Source: FEN-1322 sp041663425
GTDB lineage: Bacteria > Omnitrophota > Gorgyraeia > 2-01-FULL-45-10
Length of the DNA: 22,559 bases
Assembly (NCBI GenBank): GCA_041663425.1
Contig: JBAYMS010000023.1
Location: 1 to 22,559, forward strand
Reading direction: 5' to 3'
The position numbers and the translations under genes were made by a program. Below the pieces are notes generated by a model. The model was not told the DNA's origin. It made no database searches and saw only the letters and a program-made list of their open reading frames with translations. Below are positions 1 to 8,658 of the stretch, in pieces (position 1 is the first letter of the stretch; every line of letters starts with the position of its first letter).

Positions 1-384
1 AACGTCTATACCATAATCCTCAACTTCAAAGCATGAGCCCTTCAGCATCATGCTCACAATGTTCTTGCCTATATCGTGAAGGTCGCCCTTCACGGTCCCT
101 ATAACAACCTTACCCACAGGTTTAATACCGCATCTGAGAAAGTGCGGCTCGATAAGCGCCATACCTGCATGCATAGCCTTGGCCGCTATAAGCACTTCGG
201 GTATAAATACTTCATTGTTCTTAAATTTACCGCCGATGATCTCCATGCCGGATATAAGCCCCTGATTCAGTATGTCGGGGATGCTAACCTCTGCATCGAG
301 AGCGGCTTTTGTTAACTTTGTAACGCCTTCCCTGTCGCCGCGCATCAGCGCTTCTTTCATATCTTTAAGTATTTTATCTTTCAT
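1..384 (-). CDS. Corrinoid (B12-binding) methyltransferase protein, C-terminus beyond window
   Basis: The visible 128 residues start at ATG 384, with AAGGA 7 bases upstream. Residues 1-90 resemble the helical cap domain of the MtbC/MttC/MtaC corrinoid proteins and of the B12 module of methionine synthase. Residues 91-128 begin a Rossmann-like B12 domain with GTVKGDLHDIGKN; in this family the histidine of DxHxxG (His103 here) is the lower cobalt ligand. Such proteins carry a methyl group between a substrate methyltransferase and a tetrahydrofolate or corrinoid-accepting partner. The substrate cannot be told because the partner is outside the window. It begins 20 bases after asnB on the same strand, so it may be the end of the same transcript. 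Family members are usually about 210 residues, so roughly 80 are missing only because the window ends. Confidence 0.9.
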   Translation of the reverse strand, partial: MKDKILKDMKEALMRGDREGVTKLTKAALDAEVSIPDILNQGLISGMEIIGGKFKNNEVFIPEVLIAAKAMHAGMALIEPHFLRCGIKPVGKVVIGTVKGDLHDIGKNIVSMMLKGSCFEVEDYGIDV

Positions 385-404
385 CGTCTTTCCTTAATGT
401 TTAA

Positions 405-2291
405 TTACATCCAATTATCATACCACATTTCGAACATAAATAGTGCCCAAATTTCTTTTCTCGTATCATTTTTATTGTCCGCAAATTCATCTGTGATCTT
501 TTTTATATATGAATAATCAAAAATACCTTCGCGTTCGATCTTATTTTTGTCGAAAGCATGATCAAATATAGGCCTTAGATCTTCCTTGAGCCACTTAGCT
601 ACAGGTACGGCAAAACCGCGCTTTTTCTTGTTCAGCGTCTCTTCCGGCAGCTTATCTTTAAGGGCGTCTTTCAGTATCCACTTTGCGTTAAAATTTTTCA
701 ACTTAAGCGCCGGAGGAATAGCAGCTACAAATTCAGCGAGATCGGTATCAAGGAACGGCGCCCTCACTTCCAGCGAATTCGCCATACTCGCCCTGTCCAC
801 TTTTGTAAGTATATCATCGGTCATGTAGGTCTTTATGTAAATATACATGGCTCTCACAAGAGGATCTAGTTCTCTGACACCGCGGAACAATTTTGCCGTA
901 GGCTCATAAGTGCGCAAAAGGCTGTCTTTCAGGTCGTTGCCCGGCAGGAACAACCGCTCCTGCTCTTTCGCAGTAAAAGCGCCCGTCCATACCTGATGGC
1001 GAACTTCTTCCGGGAAATCGAGTCCGCGCAGGAACCGTTTCGCCTTAAAATCGAGGCTCATATAGTCACTCGACCGGGCCGTCACTCCTCTCAGTATCCC
1101 GAGAGGGACTTTTCTGATGGGTGCGGGGATCATATTTAAGAAAGAATCTATTTTGTGCGCCATGAATGAAGGATACCCGAGGAAAAGCTCATCTCCTCCA
1201 TCGCCGCCCAAAGCAACTTTGACATGCTTCCTTGTAAATTTTGATACAAGAAAGGTCGGAATAATAGACGAATCCGCAAACGGCTCATCCAGAGTCTTCA
1301 AAACATCAGGAAATATATCAAGCATCTTATCGGGATTCAATATCTCTTCGTGGTGATCGGTCCCGAAATAATTTGCCACGCGCCTGGCATCATGCGATTC
1401 ATCAAAAGACTTTTCCTTGAAACCTATTGAAAAAGTTTTTATGTCTTTCGGGTTCATTATCTCGGCCATCATGGCCACAACAGCTGAAGAATCGATCCCG
1501 CCGGATAAAAACACCCCGAGAGGGACATCGCTGACAAGGCGTCTTTTTACTGAATTCCTCAGAAGTGTTAATAGGTATGACTCGGCCTCTTTCAGGCTCA
1601 TATCAAATGCCCCGCCCAGCTTCAGGTCCCAATAACGCTCTGCTGTTACAGTGCCGCCGGCCACCACTACCTTAGATCCTGCTTCAAGTTTCTTTATATT
1701 TTTGAATATCGAATACGGCGAAGGCACATATTCGTAGGCAAGATATTTGCTCAAAGCTCCAAGGTCTATCTCTTTTCTCGCGGACGGATGCTTAAGAAGT
1801 GCTTTTAATTCGGAGGCGAATATGAACTGGTTATCGAATTGAGCATAGTAGAGAGGTTTCTTTCCAAATCTGTCACGGGCTAAAAACAATTTGTCTTTTT
1901 TCAGGTCCCATATGGCAAATGCGAACATGCCATTGAAATAATTTACACATTCCTCACCATACTCTTCATAAGCATGGAGGACCACTTCTGTATCGGAATG
2001 GGTCTTAAACTGGTAGCCTTTGATGAGCAGATCTTCTTTTAATTCGGGGAAATTATAAACTTCGCCGTTATATACTATGACGATCGAGCCGTCCGTATTG
2101 GATATGGGCTGATGTCCGGTCTCAAGGTCTATGATAGAAAGTCTGCGGTGGCCTAACGCTACGCTGCCCTTAACATACACCCCTTTATCGTCCGGACCGC
2201 GATGGACTATGGCGTCCATCATCGAATTCAGGATAGCTTCGGATGCGTGCCTGGACTTATCGAAATGGGTGTATCCGCAGATTCCGCACAT
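405..2291 (-). CDS. asnB: Asparagine synthase (glutamine-hydrolysing)
   Basis: A 628-residue protein of normal family length. The start is fixed by MCGICGY: Cys2 becomes the N-terminal nucleophile of the class II glutaminase domain (about 1-215, with RGPDD, YNGEVYN and SDTEVVLHAY). The synthetase domain follows, with the ATP pyrophosphatase loop SGGIDSS at about 263-269 and a GGDGGDELFLGYP motif. It converts aspartate, glutamine and ATP to asparagine and glutamate. Some close relatives amidate sugars or act in exopolysaccharide clusters, but nothing nearby suggests that. No clear Shine-Dalgarno precedes the ATG. The DUF1015 gene stops only 5 bases upstream, so translation is probably coupled to it. 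Confidence 0.95.
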   Translation of the reverse strand: MCGICGYTHFDKSRHASEAILNSMMDAIVHRGPDDKGVYVKGSVALGHRRLSIIDLETGHQPISNTDGSIVIVYNGEVYNFPELKEDLLIKGYQFKTHSDTEVVLHAYEEYGEECVNYFNGMFAFAIWDLKKDKLFLARDRFGKKPLYYAQFDNQFIFASELKALLKHPSARKEIDLGALSKYLAYEYVPSPYSIFKNIKKLEAGSKVVVAGGTVTAERYWDLKLGGAFDMSLKEAESYLLTLLRNSVKRRLVSDVPLGVFLSGGIDSSAVVAMMAEIMNPKDIKTFSIGFKEKSFDESHDARRVANYFGTDHHEEILNPDKMLDIFPDVLKTLDEPFADSSIIPTFLVSKFTRKHVKVALGGDGGDELFLGYPSFMAHKIDSFLNMIPAPIRKVPLGILRGVTARSSDYMSLDFKAKRFLRGLDFPEEVRHQVWTGAFTAKEQERLFLPGNDLKDSLLRTYEPTAKLFRGVRELDPLVRAMYIYIKTYMTDDILTKVDRASMANSLEVRAPFLDTDLAEFVAAIPPALKLKNFNAKWILKDALKDKLPEETLNKKKRGFAVPVAKWLKEDLRPIFDHAFDKNKIEREGIFDYSYIKKITDEFADNKNDTRKEIWALFMFEMWYDNWM

Positions 2292-2296
2292 AGATT

Positions 2297-3574
2297 TTAA
2301 TGTTTGTTTATAACGAGTCCGGTAAGTGGCTTCGGATAAAAGTAAGTCGATTTTCGCGGCATACGCTCACCCAGCCGCGCTATCTGTTTCACCTCTGAAA
2401 CTTTAGTTGGATTTAAAAAGAACGCCGCCTTAAATTTTTTACCATCAACTGCCCTGGCAGTCTCGAGAGGATCTTTCATATATTCCACATTACCCTCTTC
2501 GTCACTTATACCCAGGAGGTGCTTCAGCACAAAAAGATGCAGTATTGATACGTCGAGCCTGCGCCAGTCCTTCGGCCTGTCCTTTGCCACATTATCGGAT
2601 GATGCGACATCTTTCAGCTTCAGGACATAAAAATCGCTTTTACCTAAATATATACCGAAGGCATGACCGTCCCTGAATTTATCAAGTTTTGCCATGGCAT
2701 TCTTAAAACCTTTGATCCTATAGATATCGAAGGAACCTTCGAGCTTTTTCAATATAACATCTTCTTTGAGGCCGCTTATATCTTTTATCAGGCGGTGTGT
2801 GGGCAGGACGGTGAGCATCTTTTCATCAGCTTCGACGAAATACACCATCATATATCTGGCGCTCTCTTTTAAATTTTCCGGAGCGGAACTTGCCAGGACC
2901 TGTCTGGCATACATCTTTGCAACTTCATAGCGATGATGTCCATCGGCTATGAATAAATTTTTAGCCTCCATCTTACCTTTAATAGCATCAATTATATCTG
3001 CATCGCTGAGCTTCCACACAACATGGCGCACACCTTCCCATTTAACATCTATGATCGCCTTGTTCTTAGCGCAGAACTTCTTCAGCAGGTTTGTGACATT
3101 CTTATCGTCATGGAGAATAAATATCGGGCTTAAATTTGCCCCGACAGTGTTCATAAGGGCCAGTCTGTCTTTTTTCGGCGCTGCAAGAGTGTTTTCATGA
3201 GGAAGAACTTTTTCACTGCCGTCCAGCTCAAGGCTCATAAGGCCTATGAAACCGACCTGGTCTATCGTTTTAGAGCCCTGTTTATATATCTGCGAATATA
3301 TATAGAATGAATCTGCTTCATCCTGCACAAGGACATTCTTATCCATCCATGAATCATAAGCTTTCTTAGAACGCGTATACCTGTTATTTCCCGCGGTATC
3401 TTTCGAAGAGATCTTATTGAGGATAAGTCTGACTACGTTGTAAGGGTTTTTACGATACAGCTCGTCCTGCATCTTTTTAGGTATGACATCATATGGCGGA
3501 GCTATAACCGAAGAGACACTTTTAACTTTTTTTGCATTATATCTTATCGCTTTAAACGGTTTTACTGTCGGCAT
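2297..3574 (-). CDS. DUF1015 family protein
   Basis: 425 residues beginning MPTVKPFKAIRYN and continuing with VIAPPYDVI, PYNVVRLIL and FIADGHHRYEVAK, all typical of DUF1015 proteins. The biochemical role of the family is not settled. The conserved PPYDVI and DGHHRYE blocks suggest a soluble enzyme or a ParB-like fold, but I would not name a reaction. No signal peptide or membrane segment is visible. The start has a good Shine-Dalgarno (GGAGGAAG) inside the end of the VanZ gene, and the two coding regions overlap by 23 bases, so they are translationally linked. asnB follows directly. Confidence 0.9.
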   Translation of the reverse strand: MPTVKPFKAIRYNAKKVKSVSSVIAPPYDVIPKKMQDELYRKNPYNVVRLILNKISSKDTAGNNRYTRSKKAYDSWMDKNVLVQDEADSFYIYSQIYKQGSKTIDQVGFIGLMSLELDGSEKVLPHENTLAAPKKDRLALMNTVGANLSPIFILHDDKNVTNLLKKFCAKNKAIIDVKWEGVRHVVWKLSDADIIDAIKGKMEAKNLFIADGHHRYEVAKMYARQVLASSAPENLKESARYMMVYFVEADEKMLTVLPTHRLIKDISGLKEDVILKKLEGSFDIYRIKGFKNAMAKLDKFRDGHAFGIYLGKSDFYVLKLKDVASSDNVAKDRPKDWRRLDVSILHLFVLKHLLGISDEEGNVEYMKDPLETARAVDGKKFKAAFFLNPTKVSEVKQIARLGERMPRKSTYFYPKPLTGLVINKH

Positions 3575-3947
3575 TCTTCCTCCAAATACTGTAAATTATT
3601 ACACCCGCGGCTGATCCGGCAGCATCGGCCAGGAAATCGAACATATCGCACATCCTGCCGGGGATAAAACCCTGGTGCCATTCGTCAAAAACCGCATACA
3701 AAGAAATTATGATTATAGATAAAATTATCGATTTTGCCAAGTTAATATTTGTTGAGGACTTGAAAATTGCCCTCATGACCAGCAAACCGAGGATAGCAAA
3801 TTCCGTAAAGTGGGCTATCTTATCAATATAGGGCACTTCAGCTTCCGGAACATTTTTACCCGGCAGCGAAGAAACTAAAAACATGGCAGCTACCCAGATA
3901 AATACAGGCATCCACGGTTTAACGGAATAAGCGCGGCGGATCGTCAT
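3552..3947 (-). CDS. VanZ-like membrane protein
   Basis: 131 residues with about four hydrophobic segments: WMPVFIWVAAMFLVSS, an ALLGLLVMRAI-type helix, SIILSIIIISLYAVFDE, and the C-terminal AAGSAAGVIIYSIW. The motifs DKIAHFTEFAILG, DEWHQGFIPGRMCDMFDFLADAAGS match the VanZ family, in which the HxxE and DExxQ/H…PGR…D blocks are conserved. VanZ in enterococci confers low-level teicoplanin resistance, but most members are uncharacterised, so no resistance role is inferred. Its ATG overlaps the TGA of the FmdB gene (ATGA), indicating coupled translation. Confidence 0.85.
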   Translation of the reverse strand: MTIRRAYSVKPWMPVFIWVAAMFLVSSLPGKNVPEAEVPYIDKIAHFTEFAILGLLVMRAIFKSSTNINLAKSIILSIIIISLYAVFDEWHQGFIPGRMCDMFDFLADAAGSAAGVIIYSIWRKNADSKTV

Positions 3948-4213
3948 TTATCTTTGTTCTTCGGACAGCATTTACACCCATCTGATTTCGACTTGTCGCA
4001 TGATTTTTCAGAACCACCGGTGTGACTATGCGATTTCTTATAGTCGGTCTGATAAAATCCGCTGCCTTTAAATATTATACCCGCACCCGTTCCTAAGAGA
4101 CGTGTAACTTTACCGCCGCATTCAGGACATTTTTTAATAGGCTTCGCTGTCATCGTCTGGAAAGCATCAAATTTGTGTTTACATTTATCGCATTCGTATT
4201 CGTAAGTCGGCAT
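3944..4213 (-). CDS. FmdB-type zinc-ribbon protein
   Basis: 89 residues starting MPTYEYECDKCKHKFD, the signature start of the FmdB/CxxC_CxxC_SSSS family. A ribbon of two CxxC pairs (CDKC and CPEC) lies in the first 40 residues, followed by a short glycine-rich GTGAGIIFKGSGFYQTDYK segment that is also typical. The tail is lysine/serine-rich with extra cysteines (CDKSKSDGCKCCP), which may form a further metal site. Function is unknown in most bacteria; the founding member was linked to formamidase/amidase regulation. GAGG precedes the ATG by 5 bases, and dnaJ stops 14 bases upstream. Confidence 0.88.
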   Translation of the reverse strand: MPTYEYECDKCKHKFDAFQTMTAKPIKKCPECGGKVTRLLGTGAGIIFKGSGFYQTDYKKSHSHTGGSEKSCDKSKSDGCKCCPKNKDK

Positions 4214-4227
4214 TTCATCCTCTCATT

Positions 4228-5403
4228 CTATCGAAACATCCGTTTCATCTTTTCAATAAACGATTTCGCAAGCGGTCCGGGGCTTCTCTCTGAAGCTTTG
4301 GCAAAATCTTTCAGTATCCTCTTCTGGTCTGAGTTGAGATCGCTAGGCACATCTATCTGGACTTTTACGAGCTGGTCCCCTCTGCCGTATTCGTGCAGAT
4401 GGGCTATCCCTTTACTTCTCAGCCTGAATACCCTGCTGCCCTGAGTTCCCGGCGGTATCTTCATCATTATCCTGCCTTCGAGGGTCGGGACTTCCACTTC
4501 CCCGCCCAGTGAGGCTATAACAAAACTGATCGGAACTTCGCAGTATACATCGTAGCCGTGGCGCTCAAATATTTCATGCGGCTCCACTTCCAGGAGGAGG
4601 TAAAGGTCTCCGGGCTTGGCACCTTTCTCCCCGGCCTCACCTTCTCCGTGTATCCTGAGGCGCGATCCTGTATCAACGCCGGCCGGTATCTTTACCTTTA
4701 TGTTGCGTTTCGTCTTTATTCTTCCTCTGCCGCCGCATGCGCTGCATGGTGTTTTTATTATGCTGCCTTCGCCGCCGCATCTCTGACACGTCCTGATCAC
4801 GTTGAAAAACCCGCTCGACGTACTCACCTTGCCGCGTCCACCGCAATCCGGGCACCGCTCCGTCTTTGATCCGGGCTTCGCACCAGTTCCGCCGCATACT
4901 TCGCATGCTTCATGGCGCGGTATCGATATCGTCTTCTCGGCTCCGAACGCCGCCTCTTCAAATGTTATCCCGAGCCTGTATTCGAGATCCGAGCCTCTCC
5001 TGCTTCCGTATCGCCGTCCCTGAGCTTCCTCAAACGAGTCGGTAAACATATTCGAGCCGAAACCGAAACCCCTCAGCAAATCATTTAAATCAAATTCACC
5101 CCAGACATCCTTGACATCGTCGAAGTGATGGAAGTCCTGCCAGTTAAACCCGCCACCCTTGAACGAACTGTCAACACCTGCGTGTCCATACTGGTCGTAA
5201 GTCGCCTTCTTCTGCGGATCGAGGAGAACTTCGTAAGCCTCGGATACTTCCTTAAATTTTTCCTCAGCCTCTTTTTTTCTTTCAGCCGGGACTCTGTCCG
5301 GGTGATACTTAAGAGCCAGATTTCTGTAAGCCTTCTTTATCTCGTCAGCACTCGCCGACTTTGATATTCCAAGTATTTCATAATAATCGCGTTTCGTCCC
5401 CAT
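4228..5403 (-). CDS. dnaJ: Chaperone DnaJ (Hsp40)
   Basis: 391 residues, normal for a type I DnaJ. The J-domain spans about 5-70 with HPD at 34-36, the loop that stimulates DnaK ATPase. A linker region (about 80-135) is poor in the usual Gly/Phe repeats and is instead Asp/Phe-rich (FHHFDDVKDVW). The zinc domain runs from about C167 to C223 with four CxxCxGxG-like repeats (CEVCGGTG, CPDCGGRG, CQRCGGEG, CSACGGRG). The C-terminal substrate-binding domains follow. It delivers unfolded clients to DnaK in the cytoplasm. It is separated from dnaK by a SemiSWEET-like gene and a DUF5674 gene but remains on the same strand, 22 bases after the latter, so it probably belongs to the CIRCE-controlled unit. 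AAAGGA precedes the ATG. Confidence 0.97.
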   Translation of the reverse strand: MGTKRDYYEILGISKSASADEIKKAYRNLALKYHPDRVPAERKKEAEEKFKEVSEAYEVLLDPQKKATYDQYGHAGVDSSFKGGGFNWQDFHHFDDVKDVWGEFDLNDLLRGFGFGSNMFTDSFEEAQGRRYGSRRGSDLEYRLGITFEEAAFGAEKTISIPRHEACEVCGGTGAKPGSKTERCPDCGGRGKVSTSSGFFNVIRTCQRCGGEGSIIKTPCSACGGRGRIKTKRNIKVKIPAGVDTGSRLRIHGEGEAGEKGAKPGDLYLLLEVEPHEIFERHGYDVYCEVPISFVIASLGGEVEVPTLEGRIMMKIPPGTQGSRVFRLRSKGIAHLHEYGRGDQLVKVQIDVPSDLNSDQKRILKDFAKASERSPGPLAKSFIEKMKRMFR

Positions 5404-5425
5404 GTGTCCTTTACATTAAATCGCT

Positions 5426-5761
5426 TTAATCCCTGCCTAATAAATTTGTAATTATGGATTCCATCTGTTTTCGGATTTTTTTATCCAAAACTTCACGGCT
5501 TCTGTTCCCATCTTTTGGGCGCACATTTATCACCGAGTCAAAATTAATATCACCCGTCTTGAAATCTATGCTTCCGCCCCACAAGTCAGACTGTTTACTG
5601 CCATCTTCCATCAGCAATTTTTTACCATGGATGCGCAGTTCTCCGCCCGCAGCTAAAATCTTCCGCCGGACATCGACCACAACTCTGGTATATCCGCCAA
5701 GATCCGCAGAGACTATCTCACGGACTCCTTCATCCACTTTATTCCTGATGATCAGCAGCAT
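5426..5761 (-). CDS. DUF5674 family protein
   Basis: The frame is open to 5887, but I choose ATG 5761 (111 residues). It has AAAGGA 6 bases upstream, it starts just past the stop of the upstream gene, and the length then fits the family (about 110 residues). The body shows VVVDVRRKILAAGGELRIHG, EDGSKQSDLWGGSI and FDSVINVRPKDGNRSREV, the pattern I associate with DUF5674 proteins of uncultivated bacteria. It looks soluble, with no signal peptide. Function is unknown. The Gly-Ser-Lys-Gln and Arg-Pro-x-Asp-Gly-Asn-Arg-Ser-Arg blocks are the likely active or binding surface. Its place between dnaK and dnaJ suggests co-expression with the heat-shock genes. Confidence 0.72.
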   Translation of the reverse strand: MLLIIRNKVDEGVREIVSADLGGYTRVVVDVRRKILAAGGELRIHGKKLLMEDGSKQSDLWGGSIDFKTGDINFDSVINVRPKDGNRSREVLDKKIRKQMESIITNLLGRD

Positions 5762-5769
5762 AGATTCCT

Positions 5770-6033
5770 TTAAGCTTTTTTCTGAAAATATATTTTCAGG
5801 TATAAATAAATACATCCGCCGAGAAAAACCATAGCGAGCAAATACTTGATCTGAAGCGGCGGCTGTTTGATCAGTGTCGCATACCATAGCGCTACAATAT
5901 TCGCAATAATAGAAATAAAGAGCAGCCTGAAGCTCAACCCATCGATCGTCTTTGTTCTATACGTCTTTATCATCTGCGGTATGTAGCAAACAGTAAATAA
6001 AATTGTGGCCGTCCAGCCTAATACCTGCTCCAT
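5770..6033 (-). CDS. SemiSWEET/PQ-loop family membrane protein
   Basis: 87 residues forming three hydrophobic helices, as in bacterial SemiSWEETs, which dimerise to make a sugar-permeable pore in the inner membrane. The first helix holds the PQ-loop motif (CYIPQMIKTYRTKTIDGLS), the strongest evidence. The second is LLFISIIANIVALWYATLI and the third YLLAMVFLGGCIYLYLKIY. The substrate cannot be read from sequence; glucose or sucrose are known for characterised members. The ATG is preceded by AGGAAA at about 10 bases. It follows dnaK after 99 bases and precedes DUF5674 by 8 bases, an unusual insertion into a chaperone operon. Confidence 0.82.
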   Translation of the reverse strand: MEQVLGWTATILFTVCYIPQMIKTYRTKTIDGLSFRLLFISIIANIVALWYATLIKQPPLQIKYLLAMVFLGGCIYLYLKIYFQKKA

Positions 6034-6095
6034 GCCGTTAACGTTTCCTTTTCTATACGCTGCTCAAAACAAAAATTTACGTCCTTATGAACCAC

Positions 6096-6127
6096 TTCGG
6101 CACAGCGCCATTAAGCGCTGTGGCGAA
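6096..6127 (-). other. Stem-loop just downstream of dnaK
   Basis: CACAGCGC (6101-6108) and GCGCTGTG (6115-6122) pair perfectly around a 6-base loop. TTCG and CGAA extend the stem outward past one G:G mismatch. It begins 5 bases after the dnaK stop codon. On the minus strand no T-run follows, so it is not a standard intrinsic terminator. It may stabilise the 3' end of a processed dnaK message or partly attenuate reading into the SemiSWEET, DUF5674 and dnaJ genes. The structure is seen in the sequence; the role is inference. Confidence 0.5.
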
Positions 6128-6132
6128 AAATT

Positions 6133-8079
6133 TTACTTCTTCTTTTTATCGTCGTCCTCAGGCGTAAATTCCGCGTCGATGACGTCGTCTTTACCGCCCG
6201 CGCCCTGCTTCTCGGTCTCAGGCTCCTGCTGAGGGCCGCCCTGTGGTCCATATCCCGGACCTTGTCCGCCGCCAGCACCCGGCCCACCTGCTCCGGGTCC
6301 GCCTTTTTCCTGAGTCTTCTTATATATTTCCTCGGCAAGCTTATGAGAAACTTTTGTAAGCTCTTCCGTCTCTTTTTTGATCCTGTCGGGGTTTTTATCT
6401 TTCATCGCCTGTTTCAGGTCATTGATCTTCGCTTCGATATTGCCGCGCTCCTGCTGGCTTACCTTGTCGCCGTATTCCTTCAGAGCCTTCTCGGTCGCAT
6501 ATACCAATGTATCGGCCTGGTTGACGAGATCGACCTGTTCTTTTCTCTTTTCGTCTTCGGTGGCAAATTTTTCAGCCTCTTTGACGAACTTATCAATATC
6601 CTCTTTCGAAAGCTTCGTGGATGCGGTTATCTTTATCGACTGCTCCTTGCCGGTGCCGAGATCTTTTGCGCCGACATGAACGATACCGTTATGGTCAATG
6701 TCGAATGTGACTTCGATCTGAGGAACGCCTCTCGGTGCCGGAGGAATGCCCATAAGGTCAAACCTTCCCAGTTCCACGTTATCATCGGCCATCTTACGTT
6801 CACCCTGAAGAACCCTGATAGTAACAGCCGTCTGGTTGTCAGCAGCGGTAGAGAACGTCTGGCTTTTCTTAGTAGGAACTGTGGTATTTCTCTCAATAAG
6901 TTTTGTGCAGACACCTCCGAGCGTTTCGATACCCAGAGAAAGCGGTGTGACGTCCAGAAGCAGGACGTCTTTAGTATCGCCCTTTATGATGGCCGCCTGG
7001 ACTGCCGCGCCCAAAGCGACGCATTCCATCGGATCAACGCCGCGTTCGATCTTTTTACCGACGAAATCTTCGACGAATTTCTGGACTATCGGCATCCTTG
7101 TAGGTCCGCCCACCAAAATCACTCTGTCAATATTCTTCGGTGTAAGTTTCGCGTCAGAGAGCGCCTGGTCAAGCGGATGCTGGCACCTGGTAATGATCGG
7201 CTTTATAAGATCTTCCAGCTTTGCCCTGTTGAGCGTCATAGCAAGGTGCTTCGGCCCGGTCTGGTCCGCTGTAATAAACGGCAGGTTAAGGTCTGTGGAA
7301 AGCGTGCTCGATAATTCCACCTTCGCCTTTTCCGCAGCTTCCCTGACCCTCTGCATCGCCATCTTGTCATTCTTCAGATCGATGCCGGTGTCGCGTTTAA
7401 ATTGATTTACTATATAATCGACAAGCGCGTTATCCATATCCGTTCCGCCGAGCTGCGTATCGCCCGACGTCGATATTACCTCAAACGTCGCAGCCTTATG
7501 CTCATCATCCCATCCCATTTCGAGGATAGTGACGTCGAGGGTGCCGCCGCCCAAGTCAAATACCATTATCTTCTGTTCTTTACCGGCCTTGTCGAGCCCG
7601 TAAGCCAGACATGCAGCGGTCGGTTCGTTTATTATCCTCAATACATTCAATCCCGCTATAGCGCCTGCGTCTTTTGTCGCCTGGCGCTGGTTGTCGTTGA
7701 AATAAGCCGGGCAGGTTATAACCACATCCGTCACTGTATCGCCCAGATAATTCTCCGCATCCTGTTTGATCTTCTGCAATATGAAAGCCGATATCTGCTG
7801 GGGCGTGTATTCTTTTCCGAAAATATTGTATTTGTAATCGGTTCCCATTTTGCGCTTGGCCGCGAATATCGTGCCCTCGGGATTTACCGACGCCTGCCTC
7901 TTTGCCGGTTCTCCGACGAGTCTCTGGCCGTCTTTAGTGAACGCTACGAAAGACGGAAACGCTTTTCCGCTCGCAACTCCTGCGCCTTCAGCTGACGGTA
8001 TGATGACCGGACGGCCCGCTTCCATATAAGCCGCCGCAGAATTTGATGTTCCCAAGTCTATGCCTATTATTTTTGCCAT
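6133..8079 (-). CDS. dnaK: Chaperone DnaK (Hsp70)
   Basis: 648 residues, standard length. The N-terminal ATPase domain opens MAKIIGIDLGTSNSAAA and includes VITCPAYFNDNQRQATKDAG, INEPTAACLAYG, the phosphate-2 loop DLGGGTLDV and VGGPTRMP. The interdomain linker is DVLLLDVTPLSLGIETLGG. The substrate-binding beta domain and helical lid follow, then a Gly/Pro/Gln-rich tail and the conserved acidic end VIDAEFTPEDDD. Phosphate loop 1 reads GTSNS rather than the usual GTTNS, a conservative change. DnaK binds unfolded protein in an ATP cycle driven by DnaJ and GrpE. It starts 1 base after the grpE stop, with a strong GGAGGGG Shine-Dalgarno inside grpE, so the two are translationally coupled. Confidence 0.98.
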   Translation of the reverse strand: MAKIIGIDLGTSNSAAAYMEAGRPVIIPSAEGAGVASGKAFPSFVAFTKDGQRLVGEPAKRQASVNPEGTIFAAKRKMGTDYKYNIFGKEYTPQQISAFILQKIKQDAENYLGDTVTDVVITCPAYFNDNQRQATKDAGAIAGLNVLRIINEPTAACLAYGLDKAGKEQKIMVFDLGGGTLDVTILEMGWDDEHKAATFEVISTSGDTQLGGTDMDNALVDYIVNQFKRDTGIDLKNDKMAMQRVREAAEKAKVELSSTLSTDLNLPFITADQTGPKHLAMTLNRAKLEDLIKPIITRCQHPLDQALSDAKLTPKNIDRVILVGGPTRMPIVQKFVEDFVGKKIERGVDPMECVALGAAVQAAIIKGDTKDVLLLDVTPLSLGIETLGGVCTKLIERNTTVPTKKSQTFSTAADNQTAVTIRVLQGERKMADDNVELGRFDLMGIPPAPRGVPQIEVTFDIDHNGIVHVGAKDLGTGKEQSIKITASTKLSKEDIDKFVKEAEKFATEDEKRKEQVDLVNQADTLVYATEKALKEYGDKVSQQERGNIEAKINDLKQAMKDKNPDRIKKETEELTKVSHKLAEEIYKKTQEKGGPGAGGPGAGGGQGPGYGPQGGPQQEPETEKQGAGGKDDVIDAEFTPEDDDKKKK

Positions 8080-8080
8080 A

Positions 8081-8653
8081 CTATTTATTCCCCTCCTCTT
8101 TTTTCTTTGCTATCTTTACCGATGCCGGCCTCAACAGCCTGCCGTTAAACCTGTAACCTGATTTCAATTCCGCTAAAATTTTTCCATCATCTTTCTCGTC
8201 CGACTCCACAACTTCTATCGGATCATGCATATGCGGATCAAATTTCTCGCCGTTCACCTTTATCCGCTCCACACCTATATCTTTTAAAAATTTCTGCATC
8301 TGCAGCTGTATCATGTCAACGCCCTCGCGTACGGCATTGAAATCTTTAGCCTCCTTTATATGCTTTTCGGCCATCTCAAGATTATCGAGTATAGGCAGAA
8401 ACTCCAACAGGAAACCTTCGTTGGCATACTTGCAGTATTCTATCTTATCCTTTTCGATCCTCTTTCTTGCATTCTCAAACTCAGCATGCGCGCGGACATA
8501 TTTATCAAAATAACTATCCCTCTCATCCGCTTTCGCTTTTAGCTCTTCGTATTCTTTTTTAGTAAGGATGATCTCTTCGGCTTCCGGCACCTGCGCCTGG
8601 CCGTTGGTTTTATCATTCTTACCGTTCTTGTTTTCTTTATTATTATTTCCCAT
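8081..8653 (-). CDS. grpE: Nucleotide exchange factor GrpE
   Basis: 190 residues. An Asn/Lys-rich disordered start (about 1-30) leads into a long charged coiled coil (EYEELKAKADERDSYFDKYVRAHAEFENARKR, a family hallmark) and a C-terminal beta domain with GVERIKVNGEKFDPHMHDPIEVV and the closing GYRFNGRLLRPASVKIAK. As a dimer it drives ADP release from DnaK. It lies between hrcA (5-base gap) and dnaK (1-base gap), the classic heat-shock order. A GGAGAT element precedes the ATG but at a rather long distance (about 13 bases), so translation may lean on coupling to hrcA. Confidence 0.96.
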   Translation of the reverse strand: MGNNNKENKNGKNDKTNGQAQVPEAEEIILTKKEYEELKAKADERDSYFDKYVRAHAEFENARKRIEKDKIEYCKYANEGFLLEFLPILDNLEMAEKHIKEAKDFNAVREGVDMIQLQMQKFLKDIGVERIKVNGEKFDPHMHDPIEVVESDEKDDGKILAELKSGYRFNGRLLRPASVKIAKKKEEGNK

Positions 8654-8658
8654 ACAGT

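Noticed and set aside
4673..4906. 77-codon minus-strand frame inside dnaJ
   Set aside because: Frame-shifted shadow of the zinc-finger repeats of dnaJ.
6262..7314. 350-codon plus-strand open frame opposite dnaK
   Set aside because: Shadow of the dnaK codon pattern; product is Arg/Cys/Leu/Phe-rich with no recognisable domain.
7402..7995. 197-codon plus-strand frame opposite the dnaK N-terminus
   Set aside because: Antisense shadow of the conserved ATPase domain; no ribosome site or family match.
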